From positions 196,847 to 260,846 of the forward strand of contig NZ_LPNO01000046.1 in NCBI RefSeq assembly GCF_001952855.1: a DNA stretch of 64,000 nucleotides, in the 5' to 3' direction. Both the position numbers and the translations under genes were made by a program. This document shows, piece after piece, positions 42,558-50,131 of the stretch (position 1 is its first letter; the number at the start of each line of letters is the position of its first letter). This stretch comes from Pseudomonas sp. ATCC PTA-122608 (lineage in GTDB: Bacteria; Pseudomonadota; Gammaproteobacteria; Pseudomonadales; Pseudomonadaceae). Under the pieces are notes generated by a model. The model saw only the letters and a program-made list of their open reading frames with translations. It had not been told where the DNA came from and made no database searches.

Positions 42558-42836
42558 ATGAAAGCCTGGATGTGTGTGCCTGTGATCGTGTTGGCCCTGG
42601 CCGGTTGTGCCGGGAAAACCGCTTATCGCGACAGCTGCGGCACGCAACTGGACGCGGCGTGGCACGAACTGGACCTGGCCAAGGCCGAAGGTTTTGCCGG
42701 CACCGTGAGTTACTCCAAGGCTCTGTCGTTGTTGACTGGCGCCAAGACCCAGCAGCAGTTTGAAGCCTTCGAAGGCTGCTCGACCAAGGCCGAGAAGGCC
42801 CGCTTCTACATTCGTGAGTCCCGTGCAGGGCGCTAA
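42558..42836 (+). CDS. Small outer-membrane lipoprotein, unknown function
   Basis: A 92-residue precursor. MKAWMCVPVIVLALAGCAGK is a signal peptide with lipobox LAGC (Cys17). The mature part has two further cysteines (DSCGTQL and EGCSTK) that may pair, and helical segments DAAWHELDLAKAEG. TTGAGGTG lies about 8 nt before the ATG. The residue after the lipid-Cys is Ala, so no inner-membrane retention signal is seen. Two copies of CCCGCATAGCAAC follow the stop. Seen in Pseudomonas genomes; role unknown. Confidence 0.85.
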   Translation: MKAWMCVPVIVLALAGCAGKTAYRDSCGTQLDAAWHELDLAKAEGFAGTVSYSKALSLLTGAKTQQQFEAFEGCSTKAEKARFYIRESRAGR

Positions 42837-42932
42837 CCCCGCATAGCAACCCCCGCATAGCAACTGTCGAGTGCAACGAGGCTGCGTCAGCGGCCTCAAG
42901 CTCACAGAAGTCTAATCATTGAGGAGGAAAGG

Positions 42933-43697
42933 ATGTCAGCCTTGGTCGATCAGCTAGTCGCTCAGGTCATTGGTCTGGAAGTAGGGTTACTGAACTGCCA
43001 GGCGCGCCTCGCCGCCGTCACGGACGACGAGGCCCTGCATGATCTGCGCACCACCGTGCGGCGCTTGCGCAGCCTGTTGCGACCATTGCGCGGGTTGCCC
43101 GGTGTCGAGCAACTCGAGGCGGCCGCCAGTGCCGTCGGCCAACTGACCACGCCGTTTCGCGACCGTGAGGTGTTGGCGGCCTACCTCCACCAGCACGGCC
43201 ATCACGAGGCGGCTGAGCGGCGTATGCGGCAGCAGCCGGCCACCTACCGCTCGGTTGCACAAGGGCCGGAGCTGGCGCAACTGCTGCTGATCCTCGATGC
43301 ATTCCCCCGTTTTATCCGCGCCTCCCAACGGCAGAAGTTGCTTAAGGGCCTGAGCACGCGCATTGAAAAACGCCTGGCCAAGCAATGGAAAAACCTCGGC
43401 GAGGCGCTGCGCGATCCCAATCATGACCGTCATCGCCTGCGCCTGTTGATCAAGCGCGTGCGTTATGCCGCCGAGGCTTATCCCCAGCTGAACAAGCTGC
43501 CGCCTAAAGCCGTGTCCCGTCTCAAGGCGGCTCAAGGCGCCCTTGGCGATTGGCACGACTGCTGGCAATGGCTGGCGCAAGCCGGGCATGAGCCTGACTT
43601 GCAGCCGTGCGTGACCGGCTGGCACCGCACCATGGCGGAGGCTGAAGGGCAAGCGGACCGGGTGCTGGACAAGTTGAGCGCCGACTGCTTCGCGTGA
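42933..43697 (+). CDS. CHAD domain-containing protein
   Basis: A 254-residue alpha-helical protein with the conserved His/Arg patches of the CHAD domain: LHDLRTTVRRLRSLLRPL near residue 35 and HRLRLLIKRVRYAAEAYP near residue 170, and DWHDCWQWL near 205. CHAD domains bind polyphosphate. GAGGAGGAAAGG is a strong RBS. It is monocistronic by position, with about 100 bp to the next gene. Confidence 0.9.
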   Translation: MSALVDQLVAQVIGLEVGLLNCQARLAAVTDDEALHDLRTTVRRLRSLLRPLRGLPGVEQLEAAASAVGQLTTPFRDREVLAAYLHQHGHHEAAERRMRQQPATYRSVAQGPELAQLLLILDAFPRFIRASQRQKLLKGLSTRIEKRLAKQWKNLGEALRDPNHDRHRLRLLIKRVRYAAEAYPQLNKLPPKAVSRLKAAQGALGDWHDCWQWLAQAGHEPDLQPCVTGWHRTMAEAEGQADRVLDKLSADCFA

Positions 43698-43798
43698 TTG
43701 CGCGGCCTTTCTGTCCGGACTTTTGGCTGGAATAGGTGCTGTGTGGCGCAGGCCGGGTGGTTAAGATCCCTCAATCCTTTCTTCAAGTTGAGATCGCC

Positions 43799-44596
43799 AT
43801 GCGCTTTAGTGATTTGCTCGACGCTGCCCGCAGCCACCCGCTGGACGTCTCGGTCCCGGCCGAATGGGCCCAGGGCCGCGCCACCTTTGGCGGGCTTGTC
43901 GTGGCGTTGGAGTACGAAGCCCTGCGTGCGCAGGTCCCGGCGGATCGCCCGTTGCGTTCGCTGGCGATTACCTTTGTCGGCCCGGTGGCGCCGGATGTGT
44001 CTGCCCGCTACGAAGTGGAAGTGCTGCGCGAAGGCAAGGCCGTCAGCCAATTGCTGGGCCGTGTGGTGCAGAACGGCGAAACGATGACCCTGGTGCAGGC
44101 CAGCTTCGGCGCGTCGCGGCCATCGCAGATCGACGTCGCCGCTGAACCTGCGCCCACTTTCAAACACTGGGACGAATGCCAGGAGCTGCCCTACGTAAAA
44201 GGCGTAACGCCGGAATTCATGCGGCACCTGGCGATGCGCTGGAGCGTGGGCGGCCTGCCGTTCACCGGCAATAAATCCCGTGAGATGGGCGGCTGGGTGC
44301 GCTTGCGTGGCGACGTGAAAGAAGAACCGCTGACCGAAGCGCATATCCTCGCGCTGGTGGATGCGTGGCCACCTGCGGTGTTGCCGCACCTGACACAACC
44401 CGCACCGGGCAGCACCCTGACCTGGACCATCGAATTCGTCCAGCCGTTGCAAGCCCTCAGCACCCTGGACTGGTGCCAGTACCGGGTCCACATCGAGCAT
44501 GCCCGCGACGGCTACGGCCATGCGGCTGCGCAGCTGTGGAGCCCTGACGGCCAGTTGATTGCTATCAGTCGCCAGTCGGTGGTGGTGTTCGCCTGA
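43799..44596 (+). CDS. Acyl-CoA thioesterase family protein
   Basis: A 265-residue double hot-dog thioesterase (4HBT-3/TesB-like). WAQGRATFGGLVVALEYEAL around residue 22 and LRSLAITFVGPVAPD near 57 form the first hot dog; the second ends near YGHAAAQLWSPDGQLIAISR, the family C-terminal motif. The ATG at 43799 yields MRFSDLLDAARSHP. It probably hydrolyses medium- or long-chain acyl-CoA in the cytoplasm. It converges on the following Mpo1-like gene with 4 bp between stops. Confidence 0.87.
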   Translation: MRFSDLLDAARSHPLDVSVPAEWAQGRATFGGLVVALEYEALRAQVPADRPLRSLAITFVGPVAPDVSARYEVEVLREGKAVSQLLGRVVQNGETMTLVQASFGASRPSQIDVAAEPAPTFKHWDECQELPYVKGVTPEFMRHLAMRWSVGGLPFTGNKSREMGGWVRLRGDVKEEPLTEAHILALVDAWPPAVLPHLTQPAPGSTLTWTIEFVQPLQALSTLDWCQYRVHIEHARDGYGHAAAQLWSPDGQLIAISRQSVVVFA

Positions 44597-44600
44597 GTCC

Positions 44601-44873
44601 TCAGACCAACAGGTGTTGATCGTTGGAGGCATCGCCGGTGCGTGCCTCCAGGCTGCGACCGTGATGCTGCAATGCCAGCGCGGCCAGAATGCCGACAACC
44701 CCGATAGCGACGCTCGCCAGGTTCTCGCTGAACACCCCGGAGACCATCAACAGAAAGCCGATCACCAACAGTGGCAGCGCAAGCAGCTGCAGCACTTGAT
44801 TGGTTGCATGCTGATGATTCTGCGGTTGGGTGCGCCATTGCCAGGCGGGGAGATTCGGATGACGTTTGCCCAT
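44601..44873 (-). CDS. Mpo1-like (DUF962-type) small membrane protein
   Basis: A 90-residue protein. MGKRHPNLPAWQWRTQPQNH holds the histidines typical of the family, followed by two helices (about 30-50 and 55-74: LALPLLVIGFLLMVSGVF and VAIGVVGILAALALQ). GAGGAATCACG is the RBS. Mpo1-type enzymes oxidise 2-hydroxy fatty acids in yeast; the bacterial proteins are much shorter and their activity is unproven. Confidence 0.7.
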   Translation of the reverse strand: MGKRHPNLPAWQWRTQPQNHQHATNQVLQLLALPLLVIGFLLMVSGVFSENLASVAIGVVGILAALALQHHGRSLEARTGDASNDQHLLV

Positions 44874-44947
44874 GATCGTGATTCCTCTGTTCGTTGAAAC
44901 ATCTTGAACAGAGTGTAGGACGGGCAGGGCGGGGCGGCGAATCAAGG

Positions 44948-44970
44948 ATGGCTATGGGGGCCATAGCCAT
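44948..44970 (-). terminator. Hairpin after the chemoreceptor gene
   Basis: ATGGCTATGG (44948-44957) is the inverted copy of CCATAGCCAT (44961-44970), with loop GGG. It lies 11 bp after the chemoreceptor stop on the minus strand. No T-run follows, so termination is only probable. Confidence 0.5.
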
Positions 44971-44980
44971 TCATTCGGGT

Positions 44981-46462
44981 TTACAGCTTCAATTGTCCGA
45001 TGGCCTTGCTCAGTTCACCGGCCAGGGTCGCCAGCTGATTGCTGGTGGTGGCCGAGTCCACGGTTTGTTGCACGGTATTCTCGGTGACGTCACGGATGCT
45101 CACCACCGCCCGATTCATCTCCTCGGCCACGTGGCTTTGCTGTTCGGCCGCCACGGCAATCTGCGTATTGCTCTCGCGCATCTGCGCCACGGCCCCGGTG
45201 ATTTCAGCGAGGGCGATCCCGGCCTCTTGCGCCTGTTGTACGCAGTCGTCGGCCTTGAACGAGCTTTCCTGCATAAAGTCCACCGCGTCCCGGGTGCCGG
45301 CTTGCAGGGCAGACACCATACGGGTGATTTCATCAGTGGAGCTCTGCACCCGCTTGGCCAGGTTGCGCACTTCGTCGGCGACCACGGCAAACCCCCGACC
45401 CATTTCGCCAGCACGCGCCGCTTCGATGGCGGCGTTGAGGGCCAGCAGGTTGGTCTGTTCGGCGATGCTGTGAATCACCCCGACCACACTGTTGATTTTC
45501 TGGCTGTCCTCGGCCAGTTTCTGGATCATTTCGGCGGTCTGCTGCACGCCGGTAGACAGCCCGGCAATCGAGCGCTGCACCCGGCTGACCACTTCCTGGC
45601 CGCTGCCGGCGAGGGTGTCGGCAGTCTGGGACAGGTCGCGGGTGGCGCCGGCATGCTGGGCGATATGGTAAACGGTGGCGGTCATCTCGTTGATCGCGGT
45701 GGCGGCCTGGTCGGTTTCGCTTTGCTGGCCGAGCATGCCGTGTTGCACCTCGTTCATGCTGCTGGCCAGGCGTGCGGCACCGTCGTCCAGTTGCTTGGCG
45801 GTGCGCGCGACGGTGTTGACCACGCGCTGATAACCCGCTTGCATCGCGTTAAAGGCAGTAGCCATCTGCCCGACCTCGTCTTTACAAGCCAAGGGCACGC
45901 GGGCCGAGAGGTCGCCGGTTTTTTCGACGTGCAGCATCACGTCTTTCAAGGTGTTGAGTTGGCTGAGCAGAAAGCGGATCAACAGCTGTGAGGCACCGAG
46001 CATGGCCAGCATCAGAATCATCACCGCCACGGCGTAATTGGCGAACCGTTCTTCGAACACCTGGCTCAAGCTGGGTCCGTAGGCCAGCACGGCGACCTGC
46101 TGGCCGTCGGCACGAGCGATCACTTCGGCGCCCATCAGCGGGTTTTCGCCAAACAACGGCATGTGATTGAAGTCCACCCAGCCACTGGCGGTGGCCAGGG
46201 CTGACAGATCCTCGTCGCCCAGTTGTGGGACTTTGCCCTTGGCATAGGTCAGCCAGTGCTCGCCCTTAGGCAGCGGTTGGCCGGCCGGCCAGGCACTGAG
46301 CAAGTGCGCCTGGGCTTGCGCCGAAGCCTGGGAGGCCTGGCTGCGGGCCTGTTGTTCGAGCTGCACGGCGTACAACACCAGCAGCAACGTGGTGATGAAG
46401 GCGACCGCGTTTACGGCCCAGAATTTGTATTTAAGCGAGATGTTGCTAAGCCAGGCACCCAT
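44981..46462 (-). CDS. Methyl-accepting chemotaxis protein
   Basis: A 493-residue chemoreceptor. TM1 is at about residues 14-34, a small periplasmic domain spans about 35-145, TM2 is near 150-172 (AVMILMLAMLGASQLLIRFL), then a HAMP domain and the cytoplasmic signalling domain with the hairpin tip EQTNLLALNAAIEAARAGE and FAVVADEVRNLAKR. The start gives MGAWLSNISLKYKF; a longer opening exists but lacks a site. The small sensory domain has no motif that reveals a ligand. Lies 96 bp downstream of tatD on the same strand. Confidence 0.92.
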   Translation of the reverse strand: MGAWLSNISLKYKFWAVNAVAFITTLLLVLYAVQLEQQARSQASQASAQAQAHLLSAWPAGQPLPKGEHWLTYAKGKVPQLGDEDLSALATASGWVDFNHMPLFGENPLMGAEVIARADGQQVAVLAYGPSLSQVFEERFANYAVAVMILMLAMLGASQLLIRFLLSQLNTLKDVMLHVEKTGDLSARVPLACKDEVGQMATAFNAMQAGYQRVVNTVARTAKQLDDGAARLASSMNEVQHGMLGQQSETDQAATAINEMTATVYHIAQHAGATRDLSQTADTLAGSGQEVVSRVQRSIAGLSTGVQQTAEMIQKLAEDSQKINSVVGVIHSIAEQTNLLALNAAIEAARAGEMGRGFAVVADEVRNLAKRVQSSTDEITRMVSALQAGTRDAVDFMQESSFKADDCVQQAQEAGIALAEITGAVAQMRESNTQIAVAAEQQSHVAEEMNRAVVSIRDVTENTVQQTVDSATTSNQLATLAGELSKAIGQLKL

Positions 46463-46558
46463 GGAAGGTTTTCTCTGATAGCGGAAACAGCATTGGCAAG
46501 GTGCCATTATTGTGCCGCTATCGAGGCGCCGGGTTTTGATGTGGGTCAATGAGCCGCG

Positions 46559-47365
46559 TCAATCCGGCACAGGCAATCCAAAAAAGGCCCGGGCGCAGGC
46601 GGTGCTGTGTTGCGCCAGGTCTTCCACGGTTTCTTCGCGGTGCAAGGCGACTTCCCGCAGGACTTCCGGCAAATAGGCGGGTTCGTTGCGCCCGTTTTTC
46701 GGCTTGGGTCGCAAGGTGCGTGGCAGCAAATAGGGCGCATCGCTTTCCAGCATCAGGCGTCCACGGGGAATTTCCCTGACCAGCGGATGCAGGTGCGTCC
46801 CACGGCGCTCGTCGCAGATCCAGCCGGTAATGCCGATGTGCAGGTCCAGGTCGAGGTAGCTGAACAAAGCACGCTGCTCGCCGGTGAAGCAGTGCACCAC
46901 GGCAGCCGACAGGTGATCGCGGTAGTCCCGCAGGATTTCCAGCAGGCGCTGGTTGGCGTCACGCTCATGAAGAAAAACCGGGAGTTTCAGTTCCACGGCC
47001 AGGGCCAGGTGTTCTTCGAGGACTTTTTCCTGCTGGGGGCGCGGCGAGAAATCCCGGTTGAAATCCAGCCCGCATTCACCCACCGCCCGCACACGACTTT
47101 CCTTGAGCAGACCGCGCAGGCGCCTGGCGCTTTCGGCATTCCAGTCACTGGCGGAGTGGGGGTGGATACCGGCAGTGGCGAACAGGCGTTGACCGCTTTC
47201 GTCCAGTTGTTCGCACAGTTCCAGGGCCTGTTCACTGCCATCGACACTGGTGCCGGTGAGCACCAATTGGCTCACCCCGGCGGCGTAGGCACGGTCGAGA
47301 ACGGCCTGGTGCTTTTCGTCGAAACTTGGGTTGGTCAGGTTGACGCCGATATCAATGAGTTGCAT
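46559..47365 (-). CDS. tatD: TatD-family metal-dependent DNase
   Basis: A 268-residue TIM-barrel hydrolase close to E. coli TatD. It opens LIDIGVNLTNPSFDEKH and has AGIHPHSASDW, the metal ligands in GECGLDFNRDF, LHERDA, VVHCFTG and ESDAPYLLPR, and the end AFFGLPVPD. TatD has 3'-5' exonuclease activity and acts in DNA repair and apoptosis-like turnover. GGTAGCACC precedes the ATG. No tatABC genes are nearby. Confidence 0.93.
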   Translation of the reverse strand: MQLIDIGVNLTNPSFDEKHQAVLDRAYAAGVSQLVLTGTSVDGSEQALELCEQLDESGQRLFATAGIHPHSASDWNAESARRLRGLLKESRVRAVGECGLDFNRDFSPRPQQEKVLEEHLALAVELKLPVFLHERDANQRLLEILRDYRDHLSAAVVHCFTGEQRALFSYLDLDLHIGITGWICDERRGTHLHPLVREIPRGRLMLESDAPYLLPRTLRPKPKNGRNEPAYLPEVLREVALHREETVEDLAQHSTACARAFFGLPVPD

Positions 47366-47603
47366 GGTGCTACCTCCGCCTGCGGTCGGAAAGCATATCA
47401 GAGCTGTAGATTTATAAGAAAAGCCAAGAACTACAACGAGTTAAAGCTGTCTTTGAAAGTCGCAAGTAACACCGTGTTTGGTTTGTCGCCATCTGCCGTG
47501 CCACCCTTGCGCCCAAAGCCTGCGCTCATGGCGCTCTGTTTCTGTCCCCCAACGCCTCGTTTTTCGCGAAGCAATGGGCAGTATTCTTTCTTCCGGAGAG
47601 CGG

Positions 47604-49025
47604 ATGATCCGACCCTCGGCGTTGCTTGTGTTGTGCCTGACGTTACTGCTGCCCATCGCGGCGGTTGCGCGTCTGGACGGCCCGCTGGAGGTGATCAAGC
47701 CCGGCAAGGTCCGGGATCTTGCGCAGATCCGCAGCAGCCGCACCTTGCGGGTGTTGGTCAACCAGAGTCGCAACAGTTCCGGTGAAGTCCAGGGCCAGGC
47801 CATCGGTGTTGAATACCACCGCCTGCGCGCTTTCGAGCAATACCTCAACGGTCACGCCCGTGACGGTGAAGAGATCAACCTCAAAATTATTCCCAAAGCC
47901 AAGGATCAACTGATTGGCGCATTGGCCCGTGGCGAGGGCGACCTGGTAGCCCCCGGCGAATTGCTAGACGTGAAGGCCGCCCACAAGATTGCCGCCAGCG
48001 ACCCGATAGCCAGCGATGTGTCGTTGTGGCTGGTAGGGCTCAAGGGCGAGCGGCGGTTTACCAAGCTTGAGCAATTGTCCGGGCGCACGCTGGCCTTGAC
48101 CACGGGCAGTGCCGCGTCGGACGCGATCAATCAGGTCAACCAGAAGCTGGCGCTGCACAAGTTGCCGCCGGTGAAGGTGGAATGGGTCGACCCCAGCCTG
48201 GCAGTGGAAGATGTGCTGGAGATGGTCCAGGCCGGGATTTTCCACCTGACGATTGTCGAGCGACCGATTGCCGAGCGCTGGGCGAAGATCCTGCCCAAGC
48301 TGCGGTTTGACCGGCAAGTAGCCATAAGCGAGCCGGGTGAAGAATATTGGTTTGTGCGCCAGGATGCTTCGATGCTGCGGGCCAGCATTGACCGTTTCCT
48401 CAAGACCTACCACACCCCGTCCGACCAGGACGTGGCATTTCAGCGTATCTACCGCCGCCTGTATCAAGTGCGTTATCCGCTGGCCCGTGCCGATCGACAG
48501 CGCCTGGAAAAACTGCGCCCAGTGCTGCAAAAGCATGCCCGTGAGCAGGGCATGGATTGGCTGAACCTGGCCGCGCTGGCGTTCAAGGAGTCTGCCCTCG
48601 ACCCCGGCGCCAGAAGCAGTGGCGGCCCCACGGGGCTGATGCAGATCACGCCATCGGCGGCCCAGCGGGTTGGGGTCAATAACATCGAGAGCCTGGACAG
48701 CAATGTGCAGGCGGGCGCGCGGTACCTGGCGATGATCCGGCGCAAGTTTTTCTCAAGCCCCAAGCTCAACGAACGCGAGCGCATGGCGTTTGTGCTGGCG
48801 GCCTACAACATGGGGCCGGAGCGGGTCCAGGGAATGCGTGCCGAAGCGCGGCGGCGCGGGCTTAACCCAAACCAATGGTTTTTCCAGGTCGAGCGCATTG
48901 CCATGGAGCAGGTGGGGATGGGTGGCGTCAGCTATGTTAATAGCGTGAACAAGTATTACCTGGCGTTTGATCGGGAACGGGAGTCGTTGGAGCCTGCAGC
49001 GCCGCGAGTCGCCTCTCGTAAATAA
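47604..49025 (+). CDS. MltF-like lytic transglycosylase with solute-binding domain
   Basis: A 473-residue protein. A signal peptide (MIRPSALLVLCLTLLLPIAAVA) is followed by a periplasmic solute-binding-like domain (about 35-290) and a C-terminal SLT domain with the catalytic Glu in AFKESALDPGARSSGGPTGL and later AYNMGPERV. This is the MltF layout, which cleaves peptidoglycan with formation of anhydro-muropeptides. GGAGAGCGG lies before the ATG. A second ATG ten codons upstream (47574) is possible. It is not next to purL, so it is probably a paralogue of the main mltF. Confidence 0.85.
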   Translation: MIRPSALLVLCLTLLLPIAAVARLDGPLEVIKPGKVRDLAQIRSSRTLRVLVNQSRNSSGEVQGQAIGVEYHRLRAFEQYLNGHARDGEEINLKIIPKAKDQLIGALARGEGDLVAPGELLDVKAAHKIAASDPIASDVSLWLVGLKGERRFTKLEQLSGRTLALTTGSAASDAINQVNQKLALHKLPPVKVEWVDPSLAVEDVLEMVQAGIFHLTIVERPIAERWAKILPKLRFDRQVAISEPGEEYWFVRQDASMLRASIDRFLKTYHTPSDQDVAFQRIYRRLYQVRYPLARADRQRLEKLRPVLQKHAREQGMDWLNLAALAFKESALDPGARSSGGPTGLMQITPSAAQRVGVNNIESLDSNVQAGARYLAMIRRKFFSSPKLNERERMAFVLAAYNMGPERVQGMRAEARRRGLNPNQWFFQVERIAMEQVGMGGVSYVNSVNKYYLAFDRERESLEPAAPRVASRK

Positions 49026-49046
49026 TCTATTAATTAGATTGTTATT

Positions 49047-49065
49047 AGCCGTTTTATCGGCTTTT
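49047..49065 (+). terminator. Terminator after the MltF-like gene
   Basis: AGCCG (49047-49051) pairs with CGGCT (49058-49062) around TTTTAT and is followed by TTTAT. Confidence 0.7.
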
Positions 49066-49128
49066 ATCATTGCTTAAACTGATTAATATAGCGGCCAACC
49101 AACCCCTACATCGAAAAGGATTATCAGC

Positions 49129-49563
49129 ATGAGCCCATTGATCACCCGCATCCTCTCCACCCGCGCCGGCTACGGCCTGACGGTTCTGCGGATTTTTGTC
49201 GGGATCATTTTCGCCGCCCACGGTTCGCAGAAGCTCTTTGGCTGGTTTGGCGGTGGCGGTCTGGCGGGCACTGCCCAGTGGATGGAAAGCATCGGCCTGG
49301 CGCCGGGTACCTTGATGGCGCTGTTGTCGGGTGGTACCGAGTTCTTCGCCGGGCTGGCGCTGATCATCGGCTTGCTGGCGCGGCCTGCGGCGTTGGGCTT
49401 GTCGATCATCTCCCTGGTGGCGATTTTCTCGGTACACATCCACAACGGTTTGTTCATGGCCAACAACGGTTACGAGTTCGCCCTGGCGTTGCTGGGCGGT
49501 ACGCTGGCGGTCTTGTCGGAAGGTGCAGGCAAGTTGTCTGCCGACCGCGCCATCACTCACTGA
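49129..49563 (+). CDS. DoxX-family membrane protein
   Basis: A 144-residue inner-membrane protein with four helices. GYGLTVLRIFVGIIFAAHGS and KLFGWFGGGGLAGTAQWMES are typical DoxX openings, and the GTEFFAGLALIIGLLARPAA helix follows. AAAGGATTATC serves as RBS. DoxX-like proteins are tied to redox or thiol stress in some bacteria; here the role is unknown. An intrinsic terminator follows. Confidence 0.88.
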   Translation: MSPLITRILSTRAGYGLTVLRIFVGIIFAAHGSQKLFGWFGGGGLAGTAQWMESIGLAPGTLMALLSGGTEFFAGLALIIGLLARPAALGLSIISLVAIFSVHIHNGLFMANNGYEFALALLGGTLAVLSEGAGKLSADRAITH

Positions 49564-49581
49564 TACCGCGTAAACCCCTTT

Positions 49582-49607
49582 AAAGGCCCGCCCCGTGCGG
49601 GCCTTTT
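49582..49607 (+). terminator. Intrinsic terminator after doxX-like gene
   Basis: AAAGGCCCGC (49582-49591) pairs perfectly with GCGGGCCTTT (49597-49606), ending in a short T-run. Confidence 0.88.
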
Positions 49608-49622
49608 CATTGCTCGGGATTC

Positions 49623-49652
49623 TTGACACCGCCCTACAGGCTTCTCTAGGAT
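49623..49652 (+). promoter_or_regulatory. Sigma-70 promoter of the structured leader
   Basis: TTGACA at 49623-49628, 18-bp spacer, TAGGAT at 49647-49652. The -35 is a perfect consensus and the -10 matches 4 of 6. Transcription should start near 49659, about 160 nt before the ATG at 49819. Confidence 0.7.
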
Positions 49653-49659
49653 GTTGCCC

Positions 49660-49818
49660 ATGCGCCGATTTAAACAGCTAATTGCGGGGCGCCACGGGTG
49701 ACTGATCACAGTCCCGACAGAAGCCAGAGCCATGGGCCAGCTTCGAAATTCCGCTAAAGCGCTGGTTCGGTGTTGCCTCTCACCTGCCCGCAGACTTTTG
49801 AGGCAGAGACACGACACG
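49660..49818 (+). ncRNA. Candidate cis-regulatory RNA (structured 5' leader)
   Basis: The roughly 160-nt leader folds by eye into nested stems. TGCGGG (49683-49688) pairs with CCCGCA (49787-49792) and would enclose three hairpins: GACTG/CAGTC (49700-49704 with 49709-49713), GAAGC/GCTTC (49720-49724 with 49740-49744) and CGC/GCG near 49752-49761. A further stem TGCCTC/GAGGCA (49774-49779 with 49800-49805) ends next to the ribosome-binding site. Its loop contains the 3' strand of the closing stem, so the two either form a pseudoknot or exclude each other, as in a riboswitch platform. It matches no Rfam class that I recognise. Confidence 0.45.
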
Positions 49819-50127
49819 ATGAATGCACTACGCCCCGTTATACGCCTGGCCCCGATCACCGCGGACCTTACCCAACGCAATCCGAAAATCCTCTTGGGCG
49901 GCAAGCACCAGCCGACGCTACTGCGTTATCTGGATGGTTGGCCACGCCGCACGGGGCGACCTTCAGCCTTTTTGATCCAGTTCGTCGAAGACGGCGACTC
50001 CCTTGCGCGCTTTGCGTCCAACAGCTTTGACTTGGCCGTTATTCAAGCCCCCAGTGCCAGCGACGCGGGCGAAGTCATACGCCAGTTGACCCGGATTGCC
50101 CGACAAGGGCTGATAGCCCGGCGTTGA
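49819..50127 (+). CDS. Small protein with MetW-like C-terminal half
   Basis: A 102-residue protein. The C-terminal half, FASNSFDLAVIQAPSASD then IRQLTRIARQGLI, resembles from memory the segment FASNSFD...RVGRQCII of MetW, the methyltransferase-fold partner of MetX in methionine synthesis. The glycine-rich SAM-binding part is absent, so it cannot be a normal methyltransferase. The N-terminal half (LLGGKHQPTLLRYLDGW) is unrecognised. AGAGA lies about 9 nt before the ATG. It may be a derived regulatory fragment or an independent small protein. Its stop lies 4 bp from the convergent GldG-like gene. Confidence 0.55.
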   Translation: MNALRPVIRLAPITADLTQRNPKILLGGKHQPTLLRYLDGWPRRTGRPSAFLIQFVEDGDSLARFASNSFDLAVIQAPSASDAGEVIRQLTRIARQGLIARR

Positions 50128-50131
50128 ATTC

